From Rheinheimera lutimaris (GTDB lineage: Bacteria; Pseudomonadota; Gammaproteobacteria; Enterobacterales; Alteromonadaceae), in assembly GCF_013283795.1 (NCBI RefSeq), contig NZ_JABSOD010000001.1, positions 4,009-68,008 of the forward strand: a stretch of 64,000 nt of DNA. Direction: 5' to 3'. A program made the position numbers and the translations under genes. The notes under the pieces are model-generated. The model was not told where the DNA came from and searched no databases. It saw only the letters and a program-made list of their open reading frames with translations. Every line of letters starts with the position of its first letter. The first letter of the stretch is position 1. Shown piece by piece: positions 27,512-37,845 of this stretch.

Positions 27512-29732
27512 ATTGGCAGTAACCGCGATAACCGGTGTCTCTATACCGGCATGGCGGATTAAGCGTGTGGCTTCCTCCCCCCCCCATCAGCGGCATTTGC
27601 ATATCCATAAAAATCAGGTCGAAGTCTTCTGCCAGTGCCCGCTCAACGGCTTTATGGCCGTTATCAACCAACACACAGCTGGCATTGGCTTTTGCCAGCA
27701 TTAGTTTCAGCAGTAATTGGTTATCCGGATTGTCTTCCGCCACTAAAATATGCAACTGCGGCACCGGCTTAACATTACTGTCTGCGCATGCTACGCCCAA
27801 CTCTTTGGTAAAGCTGTCGACCAATTCCGGTTGTTGGGCACTGCAGTTAAAATGCAATTCAAAGCAACTGCCTATACCCTTTACGCTTTCTACCTGGATA
27901 TCCCCATCCATTTGCTGCATCAGTTTCTTCGATATACACAACCCAAGACCCGTGCCGCCAAAATGCCGTGTAACAGTAGCATCAGCCTGCACAAAAGGCT
28001 GGAAAATCCGGCTTAACTCTTCCGGCGTCATGCCGATACCGCTGTCTTTTACCTTAATCGTCAAACGCTGACGCAATACGTCATAGGCTACGCTAAGTAC
28101 GATCTTACCTTTCTTGGTAAACTTTACTGAGTTACTGGTCAGGTTCAGCAGCACCTGACGAAAGCGCAGCGCATCATTGTATAAATATACCGGCAGCGGG
28201 AATTGCAGTTCCAGCGTGCATTGCAGCCCCTTTGCTTCAGCCTGACTGCGGGTTAACTGAAACACATCGTCAATTAACGCCAGACAATTAAAGGCTTCAT
28301 AATTCAGCTCGAGCTTCTCTGCCTCTATCTTCGACAGATCAAGAATGTCATTGATTAAGCCCAATAAATGGTCACCGCTTTTTAATACCCGCTGTAAGTA
28401 ATTCTGCAGTTTGTCATTATCCTGCTCACTTTTGGCTTGCTCCGAAAAACCGATGATAGCCGTCAGCGGCGTGCGGATCTCATGGCTCATATTAGCCAGA
28501 AAAACACTTTTTAAGCGGTTGGCTTGCTCGGCGGCTTCCCGTGCCAAGATCAACTCCTGGTTTGCAGCCGCTAAATCGTCATTAGCGCGGGCTAAATCCT
28601 GGGTGCGGCGCAGTACCTTGTCCTCTAATTGTTGCTTATAAGCCCGCTCGCGCTCACGGTATACCCGAAGCTGGCGCACCATGACATTAAAAGCGGCAAA
28701 CATGTCACCCAGTTCATCCTGCTTTTTTACTTCCAGTAAGGTCGATAAATCACCGCGACCAACGGCTGTTTTAGCTGCGGTTAGTTGTTTGATAGGTTCA
28801 AATACATTTCGAATCAGCAACCAATACACCAGCAGAGGCAGGATCAAGCAAACCAGTAACGTTAACAGCACCAATACCAGAGATAACAGACGTTGTTGGC
28901 GAAGTAACTCTGTCTCATCTATGCCATACAGCAACTGATAAGCTCCGGGCAAACTTTTTCCCAACAGCAAACGATGTTGTCCCAATAACAGCTCTGACGA
29001 GAAGCTTTGCGCATCAATGCTCTGCTGAATAGCGCGGAAATTGGTTGGCGCAAAAGCACTGCCGATTAACGCCATATTATCGGCATAGGTTACCGTGGCC
29101 GCCTTGCTGATCAGCAACGTGACACTGTTTGGCGTATGGCGATAACTGACGACCTGCGCAAACAAATCCGGATTAACCATTACGACCAGGTAGCCCCATA
29201 ACCGGCGTGATTCTGTTACTGAATTGGTATACAGCTTATGCGCAAAAAACAGCTGTAAACTGCTGCTGGCGGTGTCTTCGGCGAGGAAATAGCCGGCTTC
29301 ATCTACCTGAGCTTGTAACGAGGAGAAATATTCATTGCGAAAGCGGTTAGGCACGCCGGAATAATCAGCAACCGGCGGTAGTTGCATCTCGTAATCGCCA
29401 TTTAGTGTCACCAGCTTTAAGCTGCGGATATTATCATCCGCCTGCATAAAGCGGCTGAACTGCAGCTGCAGCGCACTAAGTAGCTCAGGTTCGGGCTGTT
29501 GAATATGTTGCTGTAGCAACGGACTTTGTACCAGCATCGCCAATCTGGTTTGCTGCTGTTGCAAATAGGTTGTCAGCTGCAGCTGCTGTTGGTATAGCGC
29601 TTGCTCAACTTCATAATAGGCTTTCTTTTGCAGATGCTGTTTGCTGAACTCATAGGCCAGATAGCCAAATGCCATCACCGGTAATACCAGCAATGGCAAC
29701 ATATAGGCCACCAGGGTTTCACGTAACCTCAT
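27483..29732 (-). CDS. Hybrid sensor histidine kinase, frame broken in its receiver domain
   Basis: Domains: transmembrane helix (about 8-28), a periplasmic sensor, second helix (281-306), HAMP (about 307-360), coiled coil, then a HisKA box with H417 in NMSHEIRTPL. The ATPase domain (NLTSNSVKF, DSGIGM, GTGLGL) and a receiver domain with D710 in FMDMQMPL follow. At residues 717-720 the frame runs through a G tract and ends 29 residues later in unrelated sequence. Removing one G restores GGEEATRLIRH and joins the downstream Hpt frame. Upstream of the break the protein looks intact. A sequencing error, phase variation or recent mutation are all possible. Confidence 0.85.
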   Translation of the reverse strand: MRLRETLVAYMLPLLVLPVMAFGYLAYEFSKQHLQKKAYYEVEQALYQQQLQLTTYLQQQQTRLAMLVQSPLLQQHIQQPEPELLSALQLQFSRFMQADDNIRSLKLVTLNGDYEMQLPPVADYSGVPNRFRNEYFSSLQAQVDEAGYFLAEDTASSSLQLFFAHKLYTNSVTESRRLWGYLVVMVNPDLFAQVVSYRHTPNSVTLLISKAATVTYADNMALIGSAFAPTNFRAIQQSIDAQSFSSELLLGQHRLLLGKSLPGAYQLLYGIDETELLRQQRLLSLVLVLLTLLVCLILPLLVYWLLIRNVFEPIKQLTAAKTAVGRGDLSTLLEVKKQDELGDMFAAFNVMVRQLRVYRERERAYKQQLEDKVLRRTQDLARANDDLAAANQELILAREAAEQANRLKSVFLANMSHEIRTPLTAIIGFSEQAKSEQDNDKLQNYLQRVLKSGDHLLGLINDILDLSKIEAEKLELNYEAFNCLALIDDVFQLTRSQAEAKGLQCTLELQFPLPVYLYNDALRFRQVLLNLTSNSVKFTKKGKIVLSVAYDVLRQRLTIKVKDSGIGMTPEELSRIFQPFVQADATVTRHFGGTGLGLCISKKLMQQMDGDIQVESVKGIGSCFELHFNCSAQQPELVDSFTKELGVACADSNVKPVPQLHILVAEDNPDNQLLLKLMLAKANASCVLVDNGHKAVERALAEDFDLIFMDMQMPLMGGGGSHTLNPPCRYRDTGYRGYCQCDDRRSGAL
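27577..27585. repeat. Nine-base homopolymer at the frameshift point
   Basis: Nine consecutive C on the plus strand (G in the coding strand) fall inside the receiver-domain codons of the hybrid kinase. Eight would keep the kinase and Hpt parts in one frame. Runs of this length are prone to slipped-strand change and also to sequencing error. Confidence 0.9.
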
Positions 29733-29820
29733 CCTTGCCCCGACTCCGGAGTAACGCCCTGCCGGCGCTGTATATTTTTCATTACTACAGCATAACCAGC
29801 ATCCTGACGGGCGACAAGAA

Positions 29821-30690
29821 CTAGTTTATGTCTGCATGGTACAGCGTCTTAATCCAGCGCTCTTCAGTAATAAAATTCCAATGCCAGCTTTGCCATTGTT
29901 CCCCCAAACCTTGCCCGACAGCTTGCTGCTCTGTCATGCCGGCCGCTTTGTAGCCCTGCACTATAGCCAAAGTCGCCAGCATCATATCCAGTGAACGTTG
30001 CACGCCGGCTTTATCGGTTAATTGGCCATGGCCCGGTATCACTTTAGTCTGGTCATTCAGCATACCAATCAAGGACCGGGTATTGTCGATATAGCCTTTT
30101 ACCGAGCCGCCTCTACCGGTATCGATAAACGGAAAACGGCCTTCAAACAACAAATCACCAAAATGCACCACGTTCGCCTGTTCAAACCACACCACGATGT
30201 CGCCGTCAGTATGACCGGCCGGCATCGCATCGAGACGCACTGTTTGATTGTTCAGGTGTAAGGTTAATTGCTCATTGAAGGTGGTTTTCGGCAAGCCGCT
30301 GCGCGGGAATTCGGTGTCTTGTGATAACCGGCTTAACACCTTGCTGTGTGCAATAATATCGACGTCTGCAGCTAAGGCACTGTTTCCGCCGACATGATCG
30401 CCATGCACATGGGTGTTAATCAGTGTGGTTAAACTGCGCTGGCCACTTAATTGTTTTAACTTGGCTTTAATTTTATCTGCCATTTCGGCGTACTGCGCAT
30501 CGACAAGCAACAGCTTATCGGCAGCAATTAAAGTAGCCATATTGCCACCGGCACCTGATAACATATACAAATTATCTGCCAGTTTAGTTTCTTCTACCTG
30601 CACGTCTTTAAAGCGGTCGGCCTGCAGCGGTGCTGCTGCCAGCAGCAATAACAGGGCTGTAGTTAAGCTAAGTTTTAAACCAGGTTGCAT
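29821..30690 (-). CDS. Secreted metallo-beta-lactamase-fold hydrolase
   Basis: The 289-residue protein has a signal peptide (about 1-24, LLLLLAAAPLQA) and an MBL-fold zinc site: H94, H96, D98 and H99 in NTHVHGDHVGG, H160 in AGHTDGD, D179 in VHFGDLLF and H221 in IPGHGQ. This pattern fits the periplasmic MBL hydrolases related to, but not shown to be, class B beta-lactamases. The substrate cannot be told. Its ATG is six bases after the stop of the purine permease gene, so both are likely one transcription unit. Confidence 0.85.
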   Translation of the reverse strand: MQPGLKLSLTTALLLLLAAAPLQADRFKDVQVEETKLADNLYMLSGAGGNMATLIAADKLLLVDAQYAEMADKIKAKLKQLSGQRSLTTLINTHVHGDHVGGNSALAADVDIIAHSKVLSRLSQDTEFPRSGLPKTTFNEQLTLHLNNQTVRLDAMPAGHTDGDIVVWFEQANVVHFGDLLFEGRFPFIDTGRGGSVKGYIDNTRSLIGMLNDQTKVIPGHGQLTDKAGVQRSLDMMLATLAIVQGYKAAGMTEQQAVGQGLGEQWQSWHWNFITEERWIKTLYHADIN

Positions 30691-30696
30691 CAGATT

Positions 30697-31986
30697 TTAT
30701 CCCCAGATAAATTTGGCCAAAAATACCAATGTCAGTAACCAGACACTGATGGTGGTGTGTTGCAGCTTACCTGTCAGCAAACATAGCACAGCATAACTGA
30801 TAAACCCCATACCAATGCCGTCTGCGATAGAAAACGTCAGTGGCATCATAATTAACACAACGCATACCGGTACGGCCTGGATCACATCGTCCCACTCTAC
30901 GTGCTTTAAGCTGCTGAGCATTAGCGTAGCGACATACAATAAAGCACCGGCTGTCGCATAGGATGGCACCATGGCGGCCAGCGGCGAAAACCACAATGCC
31001 AGCAGAAACAATAACCCGGTAACCACCGCCATCAACCCTGTGCGGCCGCCGGCAGCAACACCACTACTGCTTTCTACATAACTGGTTGTTGTCGAAGTAC
31101 CCAGCATAGCGCCGGCAATAGTGGCACTGCTGTCAGCGATAAGCGCTTTGCTCAGATCCGGTACAGTGCCGTCCTTTTGCATTAAGCCAGCTTTATGCGT
31201 TACCGCCACCAGGGTGCCGGAAGTATCAAACAAATCCAAAAACAGTAAGCTTAAAATAACAGGTAACATACTTAAACTAAGCGCGGCGGCAAAATCAAGC
31301 TGCATAAAGGTTGCGCTCACAGCAGGTGGTATTGATACTACAGCCTTAAACTGTGTATCGCCCAGCCACCAGGCAGCTGCAGTGACAGACAAAATGCTTA
31401 TTAATACCGCCGCATGCCAGCCGCGATGCGCCAGGGCAAAAATAATAAAAAAGCCTGCTAATGCTAACAGTACTTGCGGGCTGTGCAGATCGCCCAATGT
31501 AACGAGGGTAGCCGGGCTGGCAACGATAATGTTGGCAGTTTTCAAGGCAATAAGTGCCAAAAACATACCAATACCGGCGGCGATACCCATTTTCAGCGGC
31601 AGCGGTATGCTGTTAATAATCCATTCGCGAATTTTAAAAATGCTCAGCAGTAAAAATAAACAGCCGGAGAAAAACACACAAGCCAGTGCAGTTTGCCAAC
31701 TGTGCCCCTGCTCTATCACTATAACGTAGGTGAAAAAGGCATTCAGCCCCATACCAGGCGCAAGCGCTACCGGCAAATTGGCGAGCAGGCCCATAAGCAG
31801 GCAACCTAAGGCTGCCGCCAGACAAGTGGCAACGAATACCGCGCCATGATCCATACCGGCTTGCGCCAGCATAGCGGGGTTTACAAACAACACATAGGAC
31901 ATGGCCATAAAGGTGGTAAAACCGGCGACAACCTCGCGCCATACAGTGGTGCCGCGTGCGCGCAGGGCAAAGAGTGTATCCAGCAA
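30697..31986 (-). CDS. Purine permease of the AzgA/NCS2 family
   Basis: The 429-residue inner-membrane protein has a dozen or more hydrophobic segments. Its N-terminal signature (EVVAGFTTFMAMSYVLFVNP, then APGMGLNAFF) belongs to AzgA-type transporters, which in E. coli (AdeP, GhxP) import adenine, guanine or hypoxanthine by proton symport. GTSTTTSYVESSSGV is the second family motif. The start appears to be TTG 31986, with AGGAG nine bases upstream. Purine specificity is inferred from the family. It overlaps nothing and is followed closely by the MBL hydrolase gene. Confidence 0.9.
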   Translation of the reverse strand: MLDTLFALRARGTTVWREVVAGFTTFMAMSYVLFVNPAMLAQAGMDHGAVFVATCLAAALGCLLMGLLANLPVALAPGMGLNAFFTYVIVIEQGHSWQTALACVFFSGCLFLLLSIFKIREWIINSIPLPLKMGIAAGIGMFLALIALKTANIIVASPATLVTLGDLHSPQVLLALAGFFIIFALAHRGWHAAVLISILSVTAAAWWLGDTQFKAVVSIPPAVSATFMQLDFAAALSLSMLPVILSLLFLDLFDTSGTLVAVTHKAGLMQKDGTVPDLSKALIADSSATIAGAMLGTSTTTSYVESSSGVAAGGRTGLMAVVTGLLFLLALWFSPLAAMVPSYATAGALLYVATLMLSSLKHVEWDDVIQAVPVCVVLIMMPLTFSIADGIGMGFISYAVLCLLTGKLQHTTISVWLLTLVFLAKFIWG

Positions 31987-32011
31987 GATAAGGTGCTCCT
32001 GTCAAAGTAAA

Positions 32012-32031
32012 AAGCCGGCATCAGCCGGCTT
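32012..32031 (-). terminator. Terminator of the nqr-apbE-nqrM operon
   Basis: AAGCCGGC-ATCA-GCCGGCTT forms a tight 8-bp hairpin. On the minus strand it is followed by a short T-run (TTTTTAC). It sits between nqrM and the TTG start of the permease gene. Confidence 0.8.
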
Positions 32032-32057
32032 CAGGTATTATGCTCAACGTGTAACGG

Positions 32058-32270
32058 TCAGATAATTTTATTCTGCTGCCAGAACTTCTCTTTATCCAGC
32101 CGTTTTTGCCGTTTTTCACAGGGCTTGTCACAATCGCAGGCTTTTTCAATACCAATTTCGCCTAAGCCACCACAGCTACCGGCAATAGTTTTACGTTGCA
32201 CCAGATAGCCAACCGCCATTGCCACAACCACCAGTAAAAACAAACCGAAAGTAAATAAAAAAACCGTCAT
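32058..32270 (-). CDS. nqrM: Na+-NQR maturation factor NqrM
   Basis: NqrM is a small membrane protein needed, with ApbE, to mature Na+-translocating NADH:quinone reductase, probably by delivering iron to the NqrD/NqrE site. The protein is 70 residues from ATG 32270 (GGAG five bases upstream). It has one N-terminal transmembrane helix (3-24) and four cysteines, C33, C45, C47 and C51, in GSCGGLG and ACDCDKPC. It begins 10 bp after apbE and ends the operon. Confidence 0.93.
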   Translation of the reverse strand: MTVFLFTFGLFLLVVVAMAVGYLVQRKTIAGSCGGLGEIGIEKACDCDKPCEKRQKRLDKEKFWQQNKII

Positions 32271-32280
32271 ATACACTCCG

Positions 32281-33306
32281 TTATCCGGCCAGGTATGGTT
32301 TAAAGGCTGACGATGTCAACTCTACAAAGCCATCATCTGTTTTAACCACCAGCAACACCGCTATACCGTGCTGTTCAGCAAAGGCCAGTGCCTCTTGCTC
32401 GCTCATTACGTTTAATGCAGTAGCATAGCCATCTGCCGTCATACAAGACGGATGCAACACCGTTACTGACACCGTGCGGTTATTTATCGGCTTGCCGGTA
32501 CGCGGGTCCAGTAAATGCGAGTAACGCACTCCGTCTTCTTCAAAATAGTTGCGATAATCACCTGAGGTAGCCACGCCCATATCACCCGGTACTAAAATAC
32601 GCTGCACAGCACGTTCCGTTGTTACCGGTTTTTCGATAGCAATTTTCCATGGCTGTTGCTCAGGCTTGCTACCTTTTAAACGCATTTCGCCGCCAATTTC
32701 TACCAGATAATCACTAATGCCGTTTTGCTCCAGCAACGCCGCAACCTGGTCGACACCAAAGCCTTTAGCAATCGTTGATAAGTCTACTGCTAGCGCAGGT
32801 TCTGCTTTGCTTAAACCTGCTTCATTTAGTGTAAGCTTGTTATAGCCCACCACTGCGCGGGTTTGTTCAATTAATGCATCGTCTGGAGCATGTTCTATGC
32901 GGCCATGGGCACCAAAGCCCCATAACTCTACCAGCGGGCCAACTGTAACATCCAGCACCCCCTGCGTTTGCCCGGCAATGCGCAGTGCTTCCGCCACGAC
33001 AGTATGAGTTTGTGGCGATAGCGGAAAAACACTGCCATCGCTGTGGCGGTTAAAACGCATCAGCTCTGATTGCGGCCGGTAAGTCGACATAAGATCGTTG
33101 ACCAACTCCAGCTCGGTGTCAATTTGCTGCTGCAGCGCATTACTGTCTATCGCCTTGTCGCTGTAAAATTTAACTACATAGTACGTACCCATAGTGTCAC
33201 CATTTAACTGATATTGCTCAGTTAACGGTTTGGCAGGGCTGCATGAAACTAAAATGGCCAGCCCGATAAGAGCCAGCCAGTTTTTCAGCATAGAAACACG
33301 AGACAT
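32281..33306 (-). CDS. apbE: FAD:protein FMN transferase ApbE
   Basis: ApbE attaches FMN covalently to threonines of NqrB and NqrC. From ATG 33306 (AGGAAC just upstream) it is a 341-residue lipoprotein. The signal sequence ends in the lipobox LVSC with C22. Family motifs include GDTMGTYYVVKF, AVDLSTIAKGFGVDQVA and the metal-binding HLLDPRTGKP. It lies between nqrF and nqrM in the operon whose products it modifies. A 61-bp gap separates it from nqrF. Confidence 0.95.
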   Translation of the reverse strand: MSRVSMLKNWLALIGLAILVSCSPAKPLTEQYQLNGDTMGTYYVVKFYSDKAIDSNALQQQIDTELELVNDLMSTYRPQSELMRFNRHSDGSVFPLSPQTHTVVAEALRIAGQTQGVLDVTVGPLVELWGFGAHGRIEHAPDDALIEQTRAVVGYNKLTLNEAGLSKAEPALAVDLSTIAKGFGVDQVAALLEQNGISDYLVEIGGEMRLKGSKPEQQPWKIAIEKPVTTERAVQRILVPGDMGVATSGDYRNYFEEDGVRYSHLLDPRTGKPINNRTVSVTVLHPSCMTADGYATALNVMSEQEALAFAEQHGIAVLLVVKTDDGFVELTSSAFKPYLAG

Positions 33307-33367
33307 AAGAGTTCCTGATAGCAGAAGGGGCAACCTGTTACGGTGCCCCTCCGGATTACTGTTTTTA

Positions 33368-34600
33368 TTAGCCGCCGAAGTCGTCTAACAAAATATTGTC
33401 ATCTTCTACACCCAAATCTTTGAGCATATTAATTACCGCTTTGTTCATCATCGGTGGACCGCACATATAAAACTCGCAGTCTTCCGGTGCTTTATGGTTT
33501 TTCAGGTAATTTTCATAAATGACGTTATGAATAAACCCTGTGTAACCACTCCAGTTATCTTCCGGCTGCGGATCTGATAAAGCAACATGCCACTCGAAGT
33601 TTTCATTCTCGGCCGCCAGCATATCGAAATCTTCAACGTAGAACATTTCGCGCTTAGACCGGGCACCGTACCAGAAGGTAATTTTACGCTTCGACTTTAA
33701 CCGGCGCAGCTGGTCAAAAATGTGTGAGCGCATAGGAGCCATACCGGCACCACCACCGATAAACACCATTTCCGCTTCGGTTTCTTTGGCGAAAAACTCA
33801 CCAAACGGACCGGAAATAGTTACCTTGTCGCCTTCTTTCAAGCTCCAGATATACGATGACATTTTACCGCAAGGCAGCATCAGATTATTTGGTGGCGGCG
33901 TAGCGATACGCACGTTAAGCATAATAATGCCTTCTTCTGACGGGTAGTTCGCCATAGAGTAAGCACGAATAGTTTCTTCGTCTACTTTAGACTCTAACGT
34001 GAAGAACTTAAAGCGCTCCCAATCACCGCGGAACTGTTCAGGGACGTCAAAGTCCTTGTATTTCACATGGTGTGCAGGCGCTTCTATCTGGATATAACCA
34101 CCGGCACGAAACGGCACAGACTCGCCATCAGGGATCTGCAGTTTCAGCTCTTTAATAAAAGTCGCTTTGTTATCATTAGAAATAACAGTACAGTCCCATT
34201 TTTTGATGCCGAAGATTTCTTCTTCAACTTCAATTTCCATGTCAGATTTTACGTTTACCTGACAAGACAAACGGCAACCTTCGCGCGCTTCACCCTTGGT
34301 AATATGGCCCAGCTCAGTTGGCAATATTTCGCCGCCACCTGATTTCACGTGCACGCGGCACTGACCACAAGAACCACCACCGCCACAGGCAGACGACAAG
34401 AAGATGCCTTTATCCGCTAATGCACCCAGCAATTTACCGCCGGCTTTGGTTTTAATGGCTTTTTCCGGATCGCCGTTAATGCTGATGGTAATGTCACCTG
34501 ACGCTACCAGCTTAGACTTGGCCGCCAAAATAATAACCACTAACGCCAGCACCACCAGGGTAAACATGCCAACGCCAAGAAATATGTCTACATTTTCCAT
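33368..34600 (-). CDS. nqrF: Na+-NQR subunit F (NADH dehydrogenase, 2Fe-2S/FAD)
   Basis: NqrF oxidises NADH and passes electrons through FAD and a 2Fe-2S cluster into the sodium pump. The 410-residue protein has one N-terminal membrane helix (5-26) and a ferredoxin domain with C72, C78, C81 and C113. A ferredoxin-reductase domain follows, with RAYSMANYP (FAD), [12 protein letters not shown] and YMCGPPMMN (NADH). The terminal FGG is typical. Cysteine spacing equals that of Vibrio NqrF. Confidence 0.98.
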   Translation of the reverse strand: MENVDIFLGVGMFTLVVLALVVIILAAKSKLVASGDITISINGDPEKAIKTKAGGKLLGALADKGIFLSSACGGGGSCGQCRVHVKSGGGEILPTELGHITKGEAREGCRLSCQVNVKSDMEIEVEEEIFGIKKWDCTVISNDNKATFIKELKLQIPDGESVPFRAGGYIQIEAPAHHVKYKDFDVPEQFRGDWERFKFFTLESKVDEETIRAYSMANYPSEEGIIMLNVRIATPPPNNLMLPCGKMSSYIWSLKEGDKVTISGPFGEFFAKETEAEMVFIGGGAGMAPMRSHIFDQLRRLKSKRKITFWYGARSKREMFYVEDFDMLAAENENFEWHVALSDPQPEDNWSGYTGFIHNVIYENYLKNHKAPEDCEFYMCGPPMMNKAVINMLKDLGVEDDNILLDDFGG

Positions 34601-34618
34601 ATTGCGTTCCCTTACCCC

Positions 34619-35227
34619 TTACAGTGAAACACCGGAGAAAGACATAAAGCCTAACCCCATTAAACCAACCATTAAGAAGGTAATACCCAGACCACGTAGA
34701 CCGTGTGGAATATCTGCGTATTTCAGCTTCTCGCGAATACCTGCCAGCAAAGTGATTGCCAGCATCCAGCCAATACCACTGCCCAGACCGAACACCACAC
34801 TCTCACCAAAGTTGTAATCACGTTCAACCATAAAGGCTACCGCACCGAAAATGGCGCAGTTCACCGTGATTAGCGGCAGAAAGATACCTAAGGCGTTGTA
34901 CAAAGCCGGGAAGAATTTATCTAAAATCATTTCCAAAATTTGTACCAGTGCCGCAATAACACCAATGTAGGTTAAAAAGCCCAGGAAGCTTAAATCGGCT
35001 TCAGGGAAACCAGCCCAGTCCAGTGCGCCGGGCGCCAGCAGGTTTTGATACACCAGGTTATTTACCGGTACTGAAATACCCAGTACAACCGTTACTGCTA
35101 CACCCAGGCCAAAAGCGGTGGTGATTTTTTTCGATACGGCAATAAAAGTACACATACCGAGGAAGAACGTCAGCGCAAGGTTCTCAATAAACACGGCACG
35201 GACAAACAAGCTTATATAATGTTCCAT
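34619..35227 (-). CDS. nqrE: Na+-NQR subunit E
   Basis: NqrE is an integral membrane subunit of 202 residues with six predicted helices. With NqrD it forms a pseudo-symmetric pair that holds an iron centre in the membrane. [13 protein letters not shown] near residue 18 and [11 protein letters not shown] near 119 carry the conserved cysteines. It follows nqrD by 10 bp. Confidence 0.97.
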   Translation of the reverse strand: MEHYISLFVRAVFIENLALTFFLGMCTFIAVSKKITTAFGLGVAVTVVLGISVPVNNLVYQNLLAPGALDWAGFPEADLSFLGFLTYIGVIAALVQILEMILDKFFPALYNALGIFLPLITVNCAIFGAVAFMVERDYNFGESVVFGLGSGIGWMLAITLLAGIREKLKYADIPHGLRGLGITFLMVGLMGLGFMSFSGVSL

Positions 35228-35237
35228 CTACAGCTCC

Positions 35238-35867
35238 TTATGCCTTTTCAACCTGTTCAGTACGGTAAGTACGCAGTAACCAAATCAGGCCTGCAATGAT
35301 GATAAAGGCACTTGGCGGCATTAACAGCAGACCCATAGGTTGATACCAGCCGCCGTCTTTAACCAGTGGCATAACTTCAACACCAAATAAGGTACCTGAA
35401 CCACCCAACTCACGGATGAAAGCCACAGTCATTAACACCGCGCTATAACCCAAGCCATTACCAATACCGTCCAGGAAGCTGATGCCTGGCGCGCTTTTCA
35501 TCGCAAATGCTTCAGCACGACCCATTACAATACAGTTGGTAATAATCAGACCAACGAATACTGACAACTCTTTTGCTACGTCATAGGCAAAGGCTTTCAG
35601 CAACTGATCAACTACGATTACCAACGAAGCAATAATCGTCATTTGTACGATGATACGCACACTGGATGGAATGTGATTACGGATCAATGAGATAAAAAAG
35701 TTAGAAAAAGCTGTTACTAAGGTTAGTGCAATACACATAACCAGAGCTTTATCCATCTTGGTGGTTACTGCCAGTGCAGAACAAATACCCAGTACCTGCA
35801 AAGCAATAGGGTTGTTGGCAAATACAGGACCAAACAGAACCGTTTTAATTTCTTTTGCGTTAGCCAT
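35238..35867 (-). CDS. nqrD: Na+-NQR subunit D
   Basis: NqrD is a 209-residue, six-helix membrane subunit that pairs with NqrE around the intramembrane iron centre. Conserved cysteines lie in [11 protein letters not shown] and [15 protein letters not shown]. Its start overlaps the end of nqrC by 8 bp, showing translational coupling. Confidence 0.97.
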   Translation of the reverse strand: MANAKEIKTVLFGPVFANNPIALQVLGICSALAVTTKMDKALVMCIALTLVTAFSNFFISLIRNHIPSSVRIIVQMTIIASLVIVVDQLLKAFAYDVAKELSVFVGLIITNCIVMGRAEAFAMKSAPGISFLDGIGNGLGYSAVLMTVAFIRELGGSGTLFGVEVMPLVKDGGWYQPMGLLLMPPSAFIIIAGLIWLLRTYRTEQVEKA

Positions 35868-36645
35868 TGTTTAATGCTCCGTCGCGAACTTTAGCCAAAA
35901 ATGGGGCAAAACCCTTAGCACCAGCCCAGAAATCGAAAGTATGTTGTACGCCGTTGCTGGTTAACGTAGCACCCGACAGGCCATCTACCTCAAAAGCGGA
36001 ATCAGCGCTGGCATTGCCCGGTTTAACCACCTTAATGGCTGGAGCTCCGGATTGGTCCAACAATTTCTTCCCTTCGAACTGAGCTACCCATTTCGGATTT
36101 TGTACTTCGCCACCCAAACCGGCTGTTTCACCCTGCTCATAGTAGTTCAGGCCTTGTATTGTTGTACCGTCAGCACCCAATGCCAAAAACGCATGCATGG
36201 TTGACCATAAACCATAACCATGAATTGGCAGTACTATCGCCGACAACTCACCGGACTCTACCCCGTTATTGTAGGCTAAATAGACAGGTGCAATATTGGC
36301 GCGGCTTTTTATTGAAGCTAAGTCTTCATCACCGGATAAGCGCACGCTTTGTGCAGGGTCTTTCATAAATTTACGGTAATCATAGTTAGCCGGCTTTTCT
36401 ACAAAGCTGCCGGTATCCAGATCGACAAAGCGCTCTTCAATATGCTTGTTGTACAGCTGCTGAACATCACTGCCGGACAATAACCCTGTTACCGCCAACA
36501 CGTTTTTTTGCGAATCCAAAAGTTTATTGGCTGTTTGTTGTGGCCGTAACTGCACTGCTGCAGTCGACACGATAACGGCACAAACTAAACATAAAGAGAT
36601 GACTACGATCAGCGTTTTGCTGATGCTATCGTTATTACTAGACAT
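35860..36645 (-). CDS. nqrC: Na+-NQR subunit C (covalent FMN)
   Basis: NqrC carries a covalently bound FMN on a threonine exposed to the periplasm. From ATG 36645 it has 261 residues, one N-terminal helix (9-31) and the flavinylation motif SGAT with T227. GGAGG lies 10 bases upstream of this ATG and an in-frame upstream start (36717) would add 24 unlikely residues inside nqrB. It overlaps nqrB and nqrD by 8 bp each. Confidence 0.97.
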   Translation of the reverse strand: MSSNNDSISKTLIVVISLCLVCAVIVSTAAVQLRPQQTANKLLDSQKNVLAVTGLLSGSDVQQLYNKHIEERFVDLDTGSFVEKPANYDYRKFMKDPAQSVRLSGDEDLASIKSRANIAPVYLAYNNGVESGELSAIVLPIHGYGLWSTMHAFLALGADGTTIQGLNYYEQGETAGLGGEVQNPKWVAQFEGKKLLDQSGAPAIKVVKPGNASADSAFEVDGLSGATLTSNGVQHTFDFWAGAKGFAPFLAKVRDGALNNG

Positions 36646-37843
36646 TACGTGCCAGCCTCCGCTTGATATTGGCCTGAGCCACGAAGAAATCAAATAGTGG
36701 TGCGAACAGGTTCGCAAACAGTATTGCTAACATCATACCTTCAGGGTATGCCGGGTTAACAACGCGGATCATCACCACCATAAAGCCAATCAGAATACCG
36801 TATGCCCATTTACCTTTGTCAGTAAACGAAGCTGAAACCGGGTCCGTTGCCATAAAGAACATACCGATAGCAAAACCACCCAATACCAGGTGCCAATGCC
36901 AGGGCATAGCAAACATAGCGTTAGATTCAGAACCAATAGCGTTGAACAGGTAAGAAGACAAGATCATACCCACCATGACGCCCAGCACAATACGCCAGGA
37001 AGCGATACGGAAGTAGATCAGCGCCAAACCACCAATTAACAGCGCCAACACAGAAGTTTCACCTACTGACCCCGGAATAAAACCGTAGAAAGCGTTCCAC
37101 CACAAATCCATATTTGCACTGTAATCCAACTCGCCTGATGCCGCTTTACTTAGCCAGGTTGCACCTGAGTATCCGTCAGCGACTGTCCATACTGCATCAC
37201 CGGATATTTGCGCCGGATAAGCGAAGAACAGAAAAGCACGGCCAGCAAGCGCCGGGTTTAAGAAGTTACGGCCGGTGCCACCAAACACTTCTTTGGCAAT
37301 CACCACGCCGAACGTAATACCTAAGGCTACCTGCCACAGTGGAATAGTTGCCGGCAGAATCAAGGCAAACAGGATAGAGCTGACGAAGAAACCTTCATTT
37401 ACTTCGTGCTTACGCACTGACGCAAACAACACTTCCCAAAAGCCACCAACGATAAAGGTTACAGCGTAGATAGGCAGAAACCATACTGCGCCATACCACA
37501 TCTTACTGCCCCAACCGGACTCTGCTGTCAACTCACCGCCGAGCAACTGATAAATGGCGACTTGCCAGGTATCTGGCGTACCAAAACCAGCTTGCAGTGC
37601 AACAACGGCCTGATGGCCAATATTGTACATACCAAAAAATAACGCCGGAAATAACGCCAACCAGACGAAAATCATGATCCGCTTTAAATCGATACTGTCA
37701 CGTACGTGCGTACCATTTTTAGTTACAAGACCTGGCGTATACAGCACAGTGGCAACAGCTTCATACAACGCATACCACTTCTCATACTTACCGCCTTTTT
37801 CAAATGACGGCTCAATGCGCTCTAAAAAATGCTTTAAACTCAT
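36638..37843 (-). CDS. nqrB: Na+-NQR subunit B (membrane core, covalent FMN)
   Basis: NqrB is the large membrane subunit that forms the sodium path and binds FMN covalently, riboflavin and ubiquinone. The 401-residue protein has about ten hydrophobic segments and the flavinylation motif GYSGATW with T229. [24 protein letters not shown] is the conserved core (read here in two parts, 187-210). It begins two bases after the nqrA stop. Confidence 0.98.
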   Translation of the reverse strand: MSLKHFLERIEPSFEKGGKYEKWYALYEAVATVLYTPGLVTKNGTHVRDSIDLKRIMIFVWLALFPALFFGMYNIGHQAVVALQAGFGTPDTWQVAIYQLLGGELTAESGWGSKMWYGAVWFLPIYAVTFIVGGFWEVLFASVRKHEVNEGFFVSSILFALILPATIPLWQVALGITFGVVIAKEVFGGTGRNFLNPALAGRAFLFFAYPAQISGDAVWTVADGYSGATWLSKAASGELDYSANMDLWWNAFYGFIPGSVGETSVLALLIGGLALIYFRIASWRIVLGVMVGMILSSYLFNAIGSESNAMFAMPWHWHLVLGGFAIGMFFMATDPVSASFTDKGKWAYGILIGFMVVMIRVVNPAYPEGMMLAILFANLFAPLFDFFVAQANIKRRLARNV

Positions 37844-37845
37844 GA

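Noticed and set aside
27577-29732. Calling the hybrid kinase a plain pseudogene
   Set aside because: Only one base separates it from an intact 884-residue frame, and no other lesion is visible, so error or phase variation are as likely as decay.
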